Below, piece after piece: positions 1 to 12,854 of a DNA stretch of 64,000 nt (the first letter of the stretch is position 1; every line of letters starts with the position of its first letter). Source of the DNA: Arion vulgaris (taxonomy: Eukaryota > Mollusca > Gastropoda > Stylommatophora > Arionidae); contig CM036754.1 in assembly GCA_020796225.1 (NCBI GenBank), positions 40,833,779 to 40,897,778 on the forward strand, in the 5' to 3' direction. The position numbers were made by a program, and so were the translations under genes. The notes below the pieces were generated by a model, which saw only the letters and a list, made by a program, of their open reading frames with translations, had not been told where the DNA came from and did no database searches.

Positions 1-165
1 TCATTGCTATCAACACCCATGTATCCCGAAAAGAAGATGAATGTAATGTTGTCAGGGATTCAGTCCTTTGTCTACGTACCCAACCAGCTTCCAGCGACCA
101 CATTATACTCAACAAATCACTAAGAATGCGTGCATGAGTGTAGTTTTGGCAGAGGTACCATATTA
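1..165 (-). mobile_element. RNase H-type LINE fragment
   Basis: On the minus strand this is a decayed RNase H end of a LINE, with the SDS..IRKVEAG and GYMGV patterns seen intact at 49180-48950 and 31265-31585. It has no intact ORF and is truncated by the window start. Confidence 0.75.
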
Positions 166-189
166 AACACAATGATTCACTAGAACCTT

Positions 190-675
190 TCTCCCCACAT
201 TATGTTACCAGTGCCAAACCTGGACGCTGACAACAAACGATAGAAGAAAGCTAGTCACGACAGAGATTAAGTGTATACGCAGAATGCTGGGTGTAACAAG
301 AAGAGACCGGTTGAGAAATGAAGACATCAGGAAAAAGTGGGTACAACATCAGTACTAGACTTCATCAAGAAACAACAAATTAAATGGTTTGGCCACGTAA
401 GCAGATTACCATCAGACAGTGCACCTCAAAGAGCAATGCTGCCCCGATACAATGGGTACAAAGCCAAAGTCCGGCCACGCAAAAGGTGGACTTCAGAGAT
501 AACAGAGGCGACGAAAGAGACTATGTACGAAGCGCATACTAGGGCCCGTTTTAGAAATCTCTTCCTGACCTGGCGCTGTGAGGCAAACAGGATTCGAGAA
601 AGAAGAAGATTCACTAGATCTGAATTCATATCGAGAGAAAGAGAACAGAAAGGAAATGTGGGAAAATACTATTAA
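190..675 (+). mobile_element. RTE-like LINE 3' tail
   Basis: Contains the recurring C-terminal signature IKWFGHVSRLPSD, the basic RPRKRWTSEITEA and the end FRNLFLTW. The same tail recurs at 8390-8930, 17500-18900, 20820-21330, 46690-46930, 47760-48340 and 55340-55600. Confidence 0.85.
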
Positions 676-689
676 TACTAATACTATAT

Positions 690-985
690 ATATATATATA
701 TGGCCTTTTTCATCTTTACAAGCGGTCAAATGGCAAGTGTTTTGCCGTGACAACCTTTAAATTTCGCCTTTCTCTCCGGTCTTTCAGCTCATACATAAGT
801 CTCTTCTCAAAAGACTGCGCCGGTGCGCAATATCGCTTTCCACGCTACTTTGCCAGTAGATAGTTTTTCCCTAGTGCTGGGACATATAGAAAAGTTCTTC
901 ATTGAGGCTTTGCATGCATCTTTATTTCTGAGCAGTGGTCTATCCTGGTGCATATTCCCCTCCGAAAGTTCACAGAGCAATTTTT
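690..985 (-). mobile_element. LINE C-terminal C2H2-like tail fragment
   Basis: The minus strand reads MKNFSICPSTREKLSTGKVA and [24 protein letters not shown], then CKDEKGHI beside a short TA repeat (about 686-702). It pairs with the plus-strand copy at 42240-42475. This Cys/His-ending tail is typical of some invertebrate RTE elements. Confidence 0.7.
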
Positions 986-1020
986 GTTTTGGTATATGAT
1001 AAGTTTCCATTCTTCTCACT

Positions 1021-1165
1021 TACTAATACTACTACTATTACTACTACTATTACTACTACTAGTACTACTACTGATAATACCAATAATATTAATGTTGCTA
1101 CTAATACTTTACTGCTACTACTAATAGTTACTGCTAATAATACTATTGCAACGACAACTGCTAAT
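1021..1165. repeat. Imperfect (ACT/ATT)n repeat
   Basis: Low-complexity TACTAC/TATTAC triplet tract; open frames here are products of the triplet repeat. Confidence 0.9.
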
Positions 1166-1200
1166 GAGAAATTGAAATGGGATCAAGGAAATTAAATGAA

Positions 1201-1889
1201 AAACAAACATGGCCTTACACAGCAGATATAGTCTGATCATATAGAAGACAGAACCATAAGCAGAAGCACAACCAGAAGATAGATCAGAGAGTCAGAAGTA
1301 GAAGCAGAAGTAGAAGCAGAAACAGAGAATGAAGAACCAGAGGCTATATGTCTGCTCATATAGAAGACAGATACAAGCAGAGAACTCTAGCACAGACAGT
1401 AGCGCAGAGAAAAAAGCAGAGCACAGAATGAGAAACATAGACTTCTCCTGAGAATATCACTGAGACATACCGTCTGCCAATGACTTTGAAGTCTCCATCA
1501 TCAGCATCATCATCAGAGACCCATCAGTACTAGAAACAAATCCTCATGAGAAGATATCAAGTTGTGTTTATATTGTTCTCGTGGAGATAAGCCCGAGTGG
1601 AAACGATAGGTACGTTCAGGTAGAAGGAAATAGATATGGAGAGATATTTCTTTATGTGTTAAATGTTTGTTCTTTTGATGTATAAATTTTGTTGTTGTGT
1701 TTATATGTTTCTTTGTTTTTTATAATGTATTCTTTTTGGAAAAAATATTTAAATAAACATAAAAACCTTGATACAAAGTTGTGTAAGACAGAGTGAGAGC
1801 TTGTGAACATGAATGATTGAGACATATATTAGTGACAAGGACACAAACCTCTTTCTGGTTGTACCGTGCCCAGTATTGGCATGACTGCC
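1201..1889. other. No gene seen; purine-rich tract
   Basis: 1255-1420 is rich in AGAAGCAGA-type purine repeats. 1640-1770 is AT-rich, and 1840-1935 carries a duplicated 'ccgtgcccagtattggcatg'-like segment. Nothing with coding character was found. Confidence 0.5.
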
Positions 1890-3560
1890 CACCCTATCCC
1901 ATACCCTTTTTGGCTTACCGTGCCCAGGATATTCACTCATTCACCCACCCTATCAAAACTAAACATCAATTACAACCATGAAGGACCACACATACTCCTA
2001 TCAGAAGTTATCAACGCCATAAGACACACACAAAAAGGCAAAACCCCAGATCCAGACAACATAAAAACAGAAGAATTAGAAGCAACAGGCGAATTGGATG
2101 TAGGCGTTTCAACGAAATTTTTTAATGACATCTATAACATCAGATATTTTCCCAAAGATTTACTACAATCCATTTTTATAGCACTACCAAAGAAATTAGG
2201 AACGATGAAATGCGAAGAACACTGCACAATCAGCCTCATGAGTCACGTAACAAAATTACTTTTCAGCATTATCATGAGAAGGGTAAGAAACAAAATAAGA
2301 CCAGAAGTTAAGAAAGAATAATATGACTTTGTTGAACGCAGAGAAACAAACAACCCGATATATACAATAAGAACAGTAATGGAAAGATCAATATAAATGA
2401 AGTCGGACTTATGTTTCATAGACTACACAGACGCCCTCGATGAAGTAAAACATGGAGAAATAATTAGAATGTTAGAAAGTATAAATATTGATGGAAAAGA
2501 TCTGAGACTGATCAAGAATATGTACTGGCAACAAAGCGCAGCCATCAGACTAGAGAATCAGAGTGGAATCTATCAGGAGATACAATTAGGAGGAAGACAA
2601 GGATGCGTACTCTCACCAGACCTGTTTAACATATACAGTGAAAACATCATGCGACATATAGAAAATGCAGGAATAACATCATGCGACCTATAGAAGAAAA
2701 TGCAGGAATAACATCATGCGACATATAGAAGAAAATGCAGGAATAACATCATGCAACCTATAGAAGAAAATGCAGGAATAACAGTTGGCGGACAAAACAG
2801 GAACTGTCTAAGATACGCTGATGACAAAACTCTCATAACTACTACAAAGGAAAACATCTACAAGACTTGATAGACATATTAGTGAGAGAAATTGAAAAGA
2901 GAGGAAGAAAATAGGGTGATGGTTTCTCCAAGATACAGGAAACACCACAAATGCAAAATTAAAATAAATAACACAACACTGAAACAAATCCATTGATTCC
3001 AGTATCTGGGAACATCAGATGGAAGAAATAGAACAGAGATTAGGAGTAGAATAACTCAAGCAAAAGCAGCCTTTATGAAGATTTTTAAAAAACACAATGC
3101 GTGAATTAACTATCAATGATACTGCGAAAACGAATACGCAAGTGTTTTATTGTTCCAATACTTCTGTATGGCAGCAAATCATGGACAATGAACAAACAAT
3201 CAAAAAGATCGCTGCAAGCCACAGAGATGTGGTTTTACAGAAGAATGCTGAATATTCTATGGACAGCGAAGGAAACAAATGAGATTTAAAAACAAGCCTG
3301 ACACAAAGATCGTATCAAAAGAATACGAATCAGACAATCAAGGTTCTTCGCGCATATAATGCGAAGAGGAGGTTTAAAACATTTTGTGGCAAATGGTAAA
3401 ATTCAGGGAAGGAGTTATCATGGAAGACAGAGGGAGAAGATGTTGGATGGTCTGACAACATGGTTCGATAAAATATCGACGTCAGAACTGATTAACTACA
3501 CCAAGGAGAGAGAGAGTTGTGGAGAGTCATGATCGCCTACGCCGGCAGGCATGGTACTTG
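1890..3560 (+). mobile_element. RTE-like LINE with degraded reverse transcriptase
   Basis: Reads the fingers region (KGKTPDPDNIKTEEL), palm motif A ([13 protein letters not shown]), the [16 protein letters not shown] segment and RYADD (about 2813), then an RTE-type C-terminus ending near the 'cctacgccggcaggcatggt' tail. Many stops and an internal 33-34 bp triplication (about 2650-2780, 'acatcatgcgacctatagaa') show it is dead. Confidence 0.88.
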
Positions 3561-4060
3561 ATTGATTGACATCTGCTGTGAACTATAGTCCAAATTTTGT
3601 TTTTAGAAATGTATTTGATAAAAAATCTCGTGCTGAAATCCGATATGAAAAGATTTAAACAATAACAGGAATAATTCGTTTTTGTTAATTCTAATCTTGG
3701 AAATGTTCTCATTTCTCACAGATAACTTGTATAGGAATTTGCAATTATATATGTTCACGTCGGCGTAAAACACGTTTTATAACTAAATGAACGTGAGATA
3801 TATAGGGTGCTCGAGATAAAAACAGCCCCATTGGCAAATCAAAAGTTGCCAGGTACGCATTGCGTTTTGTCTATTTACTATTTAAACCAGATCTGACTAG
3901 AGCTTTCTTTCGTCACATTTGTTCATCGCCCTTCCGCACCATAATTACGCACCATCACAAAAAGACTCGATCGCTTGACTTATACTACGTCATAATTAAC
4001 CTTCTCATTTTCATAAATATATGTCAGATTTGCTCCCTTGACGAGGCTGCTTTTATCTTG

Positions 4061-4170
4061 AAAGCCCGGTGTGTGTGTATATATATATTTATATATATAT
4101 ATACGTATATAAGAAAGTCGAGAATTAGATTGTGTGTGTGTGTGCGTGCATGCGTGTGTGTGTGTGCGTG
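4061..4170. repeat. (TA)n and (TG)n microsatellites
   Basis: GTGTGTATATATATATTTA is followed after a short gap by TGTGTGTGTGCGTG tracts. The surrounding 3561-4260 holds no recognisable gene. Confidence 0.9.
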
Positions 4171-4259
4171 TCTGTGTTACAATTGAAATTTGGCATGAGT
4201 GTAGTTTACATAGTGTGTAAGATATTTACATTATTATAAAACTGAACTATTATTACGTT

Positions 4260-4560
4260 TTAGCCTCGCTTTGGATTCGAATAATGACCTCGATTTTGAA
4301 TATTCTTATCATCAGGTGCCGTCTCATCATAAGGTTGGCTGCAATGAATCTCCAGCGTCCTCTGTCTTTCGTCTTGGTGTTGCACTCTGCCAGACTGTAA
4401 CCTGTCAATTTCTTAAAGTTTCCTTCCCACTTATCTCTCGGTCTTCCTCTTGCTCTTCTCCCTCAACTTTCCCTCAGTGAAGATTTTATCCTGGTGTCAT
4501 GTCTTTTTATGTGCCCAAAATACTTTATTTGTCTGAATTTATGTCTAATATCCCACAAAC
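4260..4560 (-). mobile_element. LINE 3' tail fragment
   Basis: Minus-strand remnant of a LINE C-terminus of the type seen at 54225-54680 ('tcggtcttcctcttgctctt' block). No ORF. Confidence 0.6.
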
Positions 4561-5100
4561 AATAACGAATATTTAACTGAATGCAAACATGCCACGAACT
4601 TGAAATTTGGCAACGGTAGCTTCCGTAGTTCAGATAATGTAAACAGTATAAACAAAGTGTAACTAAGCTCAGGGACAGTCATTCAAAGTAGCTGGAATTG
4701 ATTTACAGGATTCGTGCTTTTCTCATGGTCAGCTTTATGTTGCTTGCTCCAGGGTTAGTAACAAAGACAATTTGCTCATATCAGCTCCTATAAGGAAAAC
4801 TTGCAATATTGTCTACAAAGAGGCTTTGGTTTAGGGATACCATGTCGAGATACGTAAATTTCTCCATATCTTCCCATACGTTACAATTACTATAACATTT
4901 TTCAATAAGGTCTGTCGAGACAAATCACACTTCCCTATAAGAAACCACTCATGGTCACATCCACACGATTTTTTTTGTAATGCAAACATCCACATAAATT
5001 CTCGTTCATTAAATACACTCATAACTAGATTTTGTAATTTATTTGATTATTTAAATTACCAAATCAATTAATTACTTTTCGCAGTTAATCAAAGTTTAAT
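4561..5100. other. No gene or recognisable repeat
   Basis: AT-rich sequence with only short chance ORFs. I see no splice-bounded coding segment. Confidence 0.5.
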
Positions 5101-5104
5101 CTAT

Positions 5105-5930
5105 GAATACGAAGATCAGCCACAACATCACTTGAATGCATTGCTAATAGCATGCAGGAGATACAACATGAAAATTCACACAAAAGACCGAGACCATGAA
5201 AATCAGCAGTACACTAAGCCAAGCAAACATCTAAATAGACAACACCAGAGTAAAGCAAATTTCTGAATTCAAATATTTATACAGCATTTTTAAAGAGGAC
5301 GGAAAACTCGATAGAGAAATAGAGACAAGGTGTCACAAAGCAAATGCAGTGACCTACCAGCTGGCATCATTACTACAGCACCCAAAGATCAAGAAAGAAG
5401 TGAAAAGACAAGATGATAAAAAGTATTTTTCTACCAACACTTTAGTGCCAGTAGCAAACTTGGTCCCTGACAGCAACACACCACATGAAGCTCATCACGT
5501 GTGAAATGAAATACTTGAGGAAGGCAGTGAGGTCACCAGAAAGGGTAGACTACGAAATGAGGACCTCCAAAGCAAAGTGGGCATAACTTCATGTACCGAA
5601 TACATTGAAAGACAACAAATGCAGTGGTTTGGGCATTTAATGAAAATGGACTACAGCCAACCACCAATAACAGCATACAATAAAAATAGATCAGGTACTA
5701 GAGCTAAGGGAAAACCAAGAAAAAGAGGATAGACATTACCAAGATCACACTAAATAAACACGGATATAACACAACAAGGACGACTCATCTGGCTAGGAAG
5801 GCAAATTAAAGCTCCCACCCCTACGCTTAACGGCAAGAGTGGACAACCAATTCCATCATCCTACCTGGGGAAAGATAATTCCATCATCTACCTGGGGAAA
5901 GACAATAGATAACTAGATTTAAACTATTAA
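5105..5930 (+). mobile_element. RTE-like LINE, degraded
   Basis: Diverged relative of 6190-7135: CRRYNMKIHTKD, EFKYLY..FKEDGKLDREIE, QMQWFGHLMKMDY, GKPRKRG can be followed through several frames. A small 'aattccatcatctacctggg' duplication sits near its end. Confidence 0.8.
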
Positions 5931-6189
5931 TTTCTGTGCAAAGAAAGGGTACATCTACTAGTTAATTGTAAATTTAATTGCATGTGCACTTTTTTTAGTT
6001 TTAGACGTGAAAAACCAGTTCGTGTACAGACGATTATACCATAGAATAAGTCATTAATGTGCGCGTATGTATAACTATGTTTTGTGGTATATGCAGTGGC
6101 GGCTGGTGGTCATTTTTTTCGGTGGGGCCAGACACAAATTTTCGGAAAATTCATGGTTTTGGAGTATTTACTATTATTTGTCTATTTTG
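5931..6189. other. No gene seen
   Basis: AT-rich spacer between two LINE copies. Confidence 0.5.
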
Positions 6190-7135
6190 GGAAGTTACAT
6201 CCCTTTCAATTGGTTTCCAGTAACATCAGGAGTACGGCAAGGATGTGTTTATCACCTCTCCTCTTTATTATATACATGGATAGTATCACCAAAATAGATG
6301 AAGCATCACTCAACGCAGACCAACAAAATGAAATGCTCTTTGCTGACGACCAGTGTATATTCCATAATAATATTGAACAGCTCCAAGAACACATAAACTT
6401 ACTCAACAATAGCTGCCTCAAATACAACATGAAGATCAACATTCAAAAGACAGAAGTCATGACTATAAGCAGAGAACATAAAGATATCAACATACAAATA
6501 AATGACCAAACGCTAAAGAAGGTGAGAGAATTCAAATACCTTGGAAGTATCTTCACATCTGATAGTAGACTGGACAGAGAGATCGAAACTAGAATCCAGC
6601 AAGCCAACAACATTACATACCAGCTTACCCCAATTTTGAAACACCCAGCTATTCCAGTAGTGACTAAAAGACAGATTATAAATTCAATCTTTATACCAAC
6701 ACTGTGCTACCAGAGCCAAACATTAGCACTGACAAAAGAACAAGAAAGGAAAATTACCACATGCGAAATGAGATGCCTGAGGAAAGCAGTAAATAAAACA
6801 AGAAGAGACCATATAAGAAATTAGGAAATTAGAAGAACAGTTGGAACAACACCTGCTATTAGATTTATTGGAAAAACAGAGACTCAAATGGTTTGGCCAC
6901 TTGGTCAGAATGAACCCGAATACACCAGTTGCAAGAGCGTACAACCTGAAAATGGAATCATCAAGCGGAAAGGGCAGACCAAGAAAAAGATGGGTTGATG
7001 GAGTTACAGACATCTTGAAACTCCATAATACCACACCATATCAAGCGACAGAGCGTGCGTTATCTCGGAAACCGATCATCAGTTAAACCTGCTACGCCTA
7101 GCGGAAAAAAAGCAGAGAAGGACAAAAGAAGAAAG
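6190..7135 (+). mobile_element. RTE-like LINE, best preserved C-terminal half
   Basis: Begins with the reverse-transcriptase block GVRQGC.LSPLLFIIYMD (split by a one-base shift near 6240), then FADDQC, KTEVMTI, VREFKYLGSIFTSD and the CEMRCLRK helix. After a stop near 6824 it continues as RLKWFGHLVRMNP, GRPRKRWVDGVTD. 5'-truncated; one of the two longest LINE readings in the window. Confidence 0.9.
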
Positions 7136-7535
7136 ACATCCCTTTCGATTATTGGTGGGCTCTGGCCCCAGTGGCCCTTAACGACAAACCGCCCTTGGGT
7201 ATATGTATCGATATTTCAATTCCTCGTAACAAAATGGAGTTAATCTATGGTAACTCAATTTATGATTTGTTCAAAATCACATAATAATTTCTTAATCTTT
7301 TTTTCAATTATGTTTGCTATGAAATATTCAGACAATCCATTTCATTTCGAAATCTCATTAAGATAAAGCTGTAGGTTATGCACATACTGGTGAACGTATC
7401 TAGATGGTAAACTCCAAAGGGGGGTGATTTTTACAAAAGAGTTGACACCATTGACGTTATTCATCGATTTTGTTCATAAGATGAATGTGAACAGATGTAG
7501 ATATTAAACAATGTTAAGTATTTTTATTATTATAT
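7136..7535. other. No gene seen
   Basis: AT-rich, no coding segment or repeat recognised. Confidence 0.5.
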
Positions 7536-7539
7536 TGTT

Positions 7540-7890
7540 CGCGTACAGATGTGGTTTTACAGAAGAATGTTGAAAATTCCATGAACAGCGAAGAAAACAA
7601 ATGATGAGGTTTTAAAACAAGCTTGCACACAAAGAAATCTTATCAAAAGAATAGGGATCTGATAATGAAGGTTCTGCGGTCAAATACTTCAAAGAGGATA
7701 TTTAGACCATTTAGTGACAAGAAATAAAAATTCAGGGAAGGAGAGATCGTGGAAAACAGAGGTAGAAGATGTTGGGTGGTCCGACATCGTGGTTCGACGT
7801 CAGAACTGATTAACTACACCAAGGAGTAAGAGTTGTGGAGAGACCTGATCGCCTACGCCGGCAGGCATGGCACTTGATTAATTGATGGTC
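7540..7890 (+). mobile_element. LINE 3' tail, paralog of 3220-3560
   Basis: Shares 'agatgtggttttacagaaga' at its start and 'cctacgccggcaggcatgg' at its end with the LINE ending at 3560. Heavily mutated. Confidence 0.8.
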
Positions 7891-8345
7891 TGCAAGCTAC
7901 ATATGGTTCGGCCATCATCATCAAGGTGCGTATCCTTTATTGGACGTTGCTCTCTTTGCAGCGCATATGAAATTAACTCTGTCTCTAGCCATTTCACCCA
8001 CTTCATCGATGGTGATATTCATGGTTCTTTAATATCTTGTAGCCATCTTTTTCTTGGTCTGCCTCTGCGTCATGGGACCATGCCCTCTAATATTGTTCTC
8101 TTCAGGCTATCATGACACTTGATGTGACCAAAGTATCTAAAGTTTCGGTATAGTATATTGTTAATCAGCCAATTGTCTTTAACATACAGCTCTTTCAGCA
8201 CATCAGTGTTCTTTCTTTTTTTCTGTCCATTGTATTAGTAGGAGCTGTCTGTAGCATTTCGTTTCAAAGGACTGGATTTTCGTTCTTGTAGTTTGTGTAA
8301 TGGTCCATGATTCACAACCATAAATAGCCACTGGAAAAATTCATG
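7885..8345 (-). mobile_element. LINE 3' tail fragment
   Basis: Minus-strand relative of 40640-40985 ('aaggtgcgtatcctttattg' start, [14 protein letters not shown] type reading). Confidence 0.75.
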
Positions 8346-8389
8346 TTCTCCGTTTTTTTAATTTTAATATTTTGCTGATGCCGCTATAT

Positions 8390-8930
8390 AAGCAGATTAC
8401 CACCAGATTGTTCGTCTTAAAGATCAGTGCTACTCCGATACAGTGGATACATCCGATACAGTGGGATACATCCGATACAGTGGACATATCCGATACAGCG
8501 GACACATCCGATACAGTGGACACGTCCGATACAGTGGACACGTCCGATACAGTGGACACATCCGATACAGTGGATACATCCGATACATTGGACACGTCCG
8601 ATACAGTGGACACGTCCGATACAGTGGACAAGTCCGATACAGTGAACACGTCCGATACAGTGGACACATCCGATACAGTGAACACGTCCGATACAGTGGA
8701 CACGTCCGATACAGTGGACACGTCCGATACAGTGGATACATCCGATACAGTGGACACATCCGATACAGTGGATACAAAGCATACGGTCTTTCACGCACAA
8801 GGTGGATCTCATAAATAACAGAGACGGTGGAAAACATTATTTATGAGCGCACACAAAAGCCCGTTCTAGAAATCGTTACTTATCATGGCGCTGTTAAATA
8901 AAACAGGATTAGAAAAAAAAGACAGAATAT
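8390..8930 (+). mobile_element. RTE-like LINE tail carrying an internal minisatellite
   Basis: Flanking sequence matches the RTE tail at 46690-46930: 'cagtgctactccgatacagt' before the array, and after it 'gtggatacaaagcatacggt', 'cacaaggtggatctcataaa' and the 'agcccgttctagaaatc' end. Confidence 0.82.
8433..8780. repeat. 18-bp minisatellite, about 19 copies
   Basis: Unit 'acacgtccgatacagtgg' with variants (acatcc, aagtcc, gtgaac). Because 18 is a multiple of 3, long open frames arise on both strands; these are not genes. Confidence 0.95.
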
Positions 8931-9640
8931 GGCCTGCAAGAAATTCCCTCATACCATTCTACCCTGAGCAACTCATTCAATATTTACTAAGTGATTTAGT
9001 CTGATATTTCTTGCCTCACTCAGTTAAGTTCGTTTCGGGACGCTTCAATATTTGAATATTTCAGTTATCTTCCGTTAGTTTGTCTGTTTACAAATGCTTG
9101 AAATTTTATTTACCCACTAGAACCGGTTTTAGCTATTCGGATCTATTTAAATCATTCGCCCATCCACAGCCAACTCTAACTGGGCCTGATAACTGACGGG
9201 AAAATAGCTGATCTAGTTTAAGTTGGGGGCTGGAAAATATATGTTTGATATAACATTGCACGCATTTTTGCAATTTTACTCAATTCTGTGAGTCTATGGT
9301 TATTTATTGGTGAATAATATTAATAATATTGATATTCCTTATTGTTAAACTTAACTTGTTGCATAATAGAACTTCGATTTAGCATTTTGTATTGATTTTA
9401 AAATGAATTCGTCTATATACAACAATACTGGAATGTGAAGTCACGTGGTGTAGTTTGGTCTGATTTCCCACAATTCTTACCTGAATTCGCAGGCCCATAA
9501 GTTTATAGTTGGCTCTGGCCCATCTGAGCCGATATGCTGGCTCATAGTATTTTTTAGATGATGCAAAGCCAGTGCACTGACTAATTTAGTATACATTGCC
9601 ATATAAATGCATCCAGAGACGAAGATAATTACCAAGTCTT
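8931..9640. other. No gene seen
   Basis: AT-rich sequence without recognisable repeats or coding segments. Confidence 0.5.
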
Positions 9641-10020
9641 CTTCTTCTTCTTTTGTCAGCACACTGTTACCGGGCTGCTAACCCAGTGTCGTGGTTTTAT
9701 GTATTTGTTTTGCGCTTCTCTGGTGACTTGTGTGATGGTTTTCTTAATCCCCTGGCAGAATTCAGCTATGTTATATATCCACCTTTTCCTCGGTCTTCCT
9801 CTCGCCTTCCTTCCTGATATTCTGTTGTGGAAAGCTTCATAGATAGTTTGGTCTGTTCGCTTCGCTTTCTTACTAAGTGGTCAAACCACTTCATTCTCTG
9901 TTTCGCTGTATAGTTCAAACACAGTCTTGTTCCACCCATTTCTCTGATGCTGGTATTCGTAACTCTGTCGATTCTTGTGTTATTGATGATTTTGAGGAGA
10001 TATCTCATTTCGCATGTTGC
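9640..10020 (-). mobile_element. RTE-like LINE tail
   Basis: The minus strand reads CLNYTAKQRMKWFDHLVRK and a GRREEDRGK basic stretch. Sister sequences form the inverted pair at 49385-50185. Confidence 0.8.
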
Positions 10021-10029
10021 TATTTTCTA

Positions 10030-10335
10030 TGGAGTGAAAGGGTTAATACAATAATTTTGTTTTCGTTTGCTTGCTATGAAGTTAGAAGTAGTCGTAGCGC
10101 TTAATATGACACTTCTGACTGCTCTTTGTGAGAATACTTGTTTTCGTTTGCTTCCTATGAAGTTAGAAGTAGTCGTGGCGCTTAATATGACACTTCTGAC
10201 TGCTCTTTGTGAGAATACTTGCTTTTCTTATCACCAGTGTCCCTCGCTATTCATGCGAGCCTTACCCGACTTCAGATGTACTTGTAATTTAGATTACCAA
10301 GTAAAAGATCAAGGTAATCTGTAGTCCAATCGCGT
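10030..10335 (+). mobile_element. SINE family K, head duplicated
   Basis: An 82-bp stretch ('gtttgcttcctatgaagtta' to 'ctctttgtgagaatacttg') occurs twice in tandem, then the K core 'cttcagatgtacttgtaattt'. Other K copies: 24270-24457, 46970-47130, 53205-53310, 57620-57890. Confidence 0.75.
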
Positions 10336-10387
10336 ATCGCTTGTACACCAAAATGTATGGCCAATCTGTCATTGTCTTATCTTATCC

Positions 10388-11550
10388 ACTCTCTTTTTGT
10401 TATTTATTCTGCTTTTTATTCTGCTAGTTATTCTGTTATTTATTCTGCTAGTTAATCTGCTATTTATTCTACTGTTTATTCTTGTGTTTATTCTGTTCTT
10501 TATTCTTCTGTTTATTCTGCTATTTATTCTTCTGTTTATTCTGCTATTTATTCTTCTGTTTATTCTGCTATTTATTCTTCTGTTTATTCTGCTATTTATT
10601 CTTCTGTTTATTCTGCTAGTTATTCTGCTATTTATTCTATATTTATTCTGATATTTAGTCTTCAATTTATTCTGCTATTTATTCTATTCTGCTATTTATT
10701 CTACTTTTTAGTCTGCAATTTATTCTGTTATTTAGTCTGCAATTTATTCTGTTATTTATTCTTCTGTTTATTCTGTTATTTATTCTATAATTTCTTCTAT
10801 TTTTCTGATATTTAGTTTTCTATTTATTCTGCTATTTATTCTGCTATTTATTCTGATATTTATTCTACTTTTTATTCTGCCATTTATTCTGTTATTTTTT
10901 CTTCTGTTTATTCTGCTATTTGTTCTTCTGTTTATTCTGCTATTTATTCTTCTGTTCATTCTGCTATTTATTATGCTATTTATTCTATATTTATTCTGAT
11001 ATTCTATCATTTATTCTGCTATTTATTCTACTTTTTAGTCTGCCATTTATTCTGCTATTTATTCTATTTATTCTGCTATTTATTCTGATATCCTGCCATT
11101 TATTTTTCTATTTATTCTTCTATTTATTCTTCTATTTATTCTTCTATTTATTTTTCTATTTATTTTTCTATTTATTCTTCTATTTATTCTTCTATTTATT
11201 CTTCTATTTATTCTGCTATTTATTCTATTTATTCTGCTATTTATTCTATTTATTCTGCTATTTATTCTGATATTTATTCTATCATTTATTCTGCTATTTA
11301 TTCTATTTATTCTGCTATTTATTCTTCTATTTATTCTTCTATTTATTCTTCTATTTATTCTGCTATTTATTCTTCTATTTATTCTGCTATTTATTCTTCT
11401 ATTTATTCTGCTATTTATTCTGATAATCTGCTTTTTATTCTGCTATTTATTCTGCTATTTATTTTACTTTTTAGTCTGCCATTTATTCTTCTATTTATTC
11501 TTCTATTTATTCTTCTATTTATTCTGCTATTTATTCTACTATTTATAAAT
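10388..11550. repeat. 12-bp T-rich tandem array
   Basis: About 1.16 kb of 'tttattctgcta'/'tttattcttcta' units with scattered variants. The period of four codons gives long Arg-Ile-Asn-Ser or Phe-Ile-Leu-Leu frames that are not genes. Confidence 0.95.
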
Positions 11551-11717
11551 ATGTTTGACAACAACATTTGAAAAGTCCATGCATATTTTACTTATGACAA
11601 GAAATTAATGGTACCGCTGTTTTGTTATGTTTGTTAACTCGCCGTGTCATACTAAAATAGAGATTCATAGTAGAAATTCATCATAGAAGAAGAAGAATAC
11701 TGGAGCCTTTGTTTTTA

Positions 11718-11828
11718 AATGACTCCAACGTCTATTCTCTTGTTGCTCATTGTCTTTATTTGTTTCTTAGCTGCCCTTAGCGTCTTCCTGTTATTCAAAC
11801 TATCTTTGTTTGTTTTAATGCCCCTAAC
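11718..11828. repeat. Diverged ~50-bp tandem repeat, left part
   Basis: Two or more degraded units of the type 'ctagcgtctgtcctcttgtt...' precede the P-like element. Units resume at 15315-15450 on its other side, so the transposon landed inside the array. Confidence 0.7.
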
Positions 11829-12032
11829 CATGACCTACTTAAACTAGAGGCCATTTGACTGGCCTTAATATTGACTCATGACGTCACAACTACCCGCCGA
11901 CTATCACGATTATGAATATTGAACTAAACTAAGATATGGAGGCTACAAATGAGCGTATTTTACATTGTTTATATTTTACTCCTTGTACATACAATTGATA
12001 AATTGCAGGCCCTATGTAACGTATAACAGTAC

Positions 12033-12066
12033 GAGAGGAATTATTATTATTATTATTATTATTATT
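12033..12066. repeat. (ATT)n microsatellite
   Basis: A run of about eleven ATT triplets in the 3' non-coding part of the P-like element. Confidence 0.95.
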
Positions 12067-12854
12067 ACATACAATCAATTGTTATCAAAGGTATATAAAA
12101 AGATTACAACTTATTAATGACATTTTTAAAACTAAAGCATTTGAAAAATAAAATTAAACACACCTACCTTTTGTAAACGAATGAACCCTCAACAAATTTC
12201 ACCAGAAGAATCTTAATTTATATGATCTGAGTGTAGTTCTCTGTCTGTGGTAAATGAACCAGACACTTGTCTATTTATTTATATACAGTACTGTTTACAC
12301 ACTAACTCAGTGTACACTCTCAAATGGCATAAGTTGTTACATCACAAATAATTGTTATATACACATTGGGTATTATTATGTACACTGTAAACCATTTTTA
12401 TTATTCTGGATTAATTTTTAGCTATTTAAATTTCCCAAGTTTTCTTTTATTTGACGTTCTGGCCTTTTCAGATTTCTCAATGTCATTTTTTTGTTTCCCT
12501 GTAGTTGTTTAAGAAAATATTTGCCAGTGTTGGAATGGCTCTCACCAAAACATCTATTATTGAACAACCACAAGCTACACAAACAGTTTTGTCTTCCTTG
12601 AAGTAATGAATAAAATTAGCTGTCATAGTGTCCATCACAATTTCCTTGTGGTTGGGGAATTTAAAAACTGTTGTTTATAATCTGAAGAGATTAGTGATTG
12701 AACAACAAGGTAAGCCATAAGACTTAAAACTGTTAAAGAATGTGTTGGGTATTTTAAGCCACCTCGGTCGAGTAGCCGAGTGTACTTTATCCATGAAACA
12801 ATGGAGAGGTCTGGCTCAATGTCTACAGTTAAATACTTGTCCTGCTGCAGAAAC

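Noticed and set aside
8341..8837. Six overlapping long frames on both strands
   Set aside because: All come from the 18-bp minisatellite; none has coding character outside the repeat.
10369..11270. Arg-Ile-Asn-Ser and Phe-Ile-Leu-Leu frames
   Set aside because: Products of the 12-bp T-rich array.
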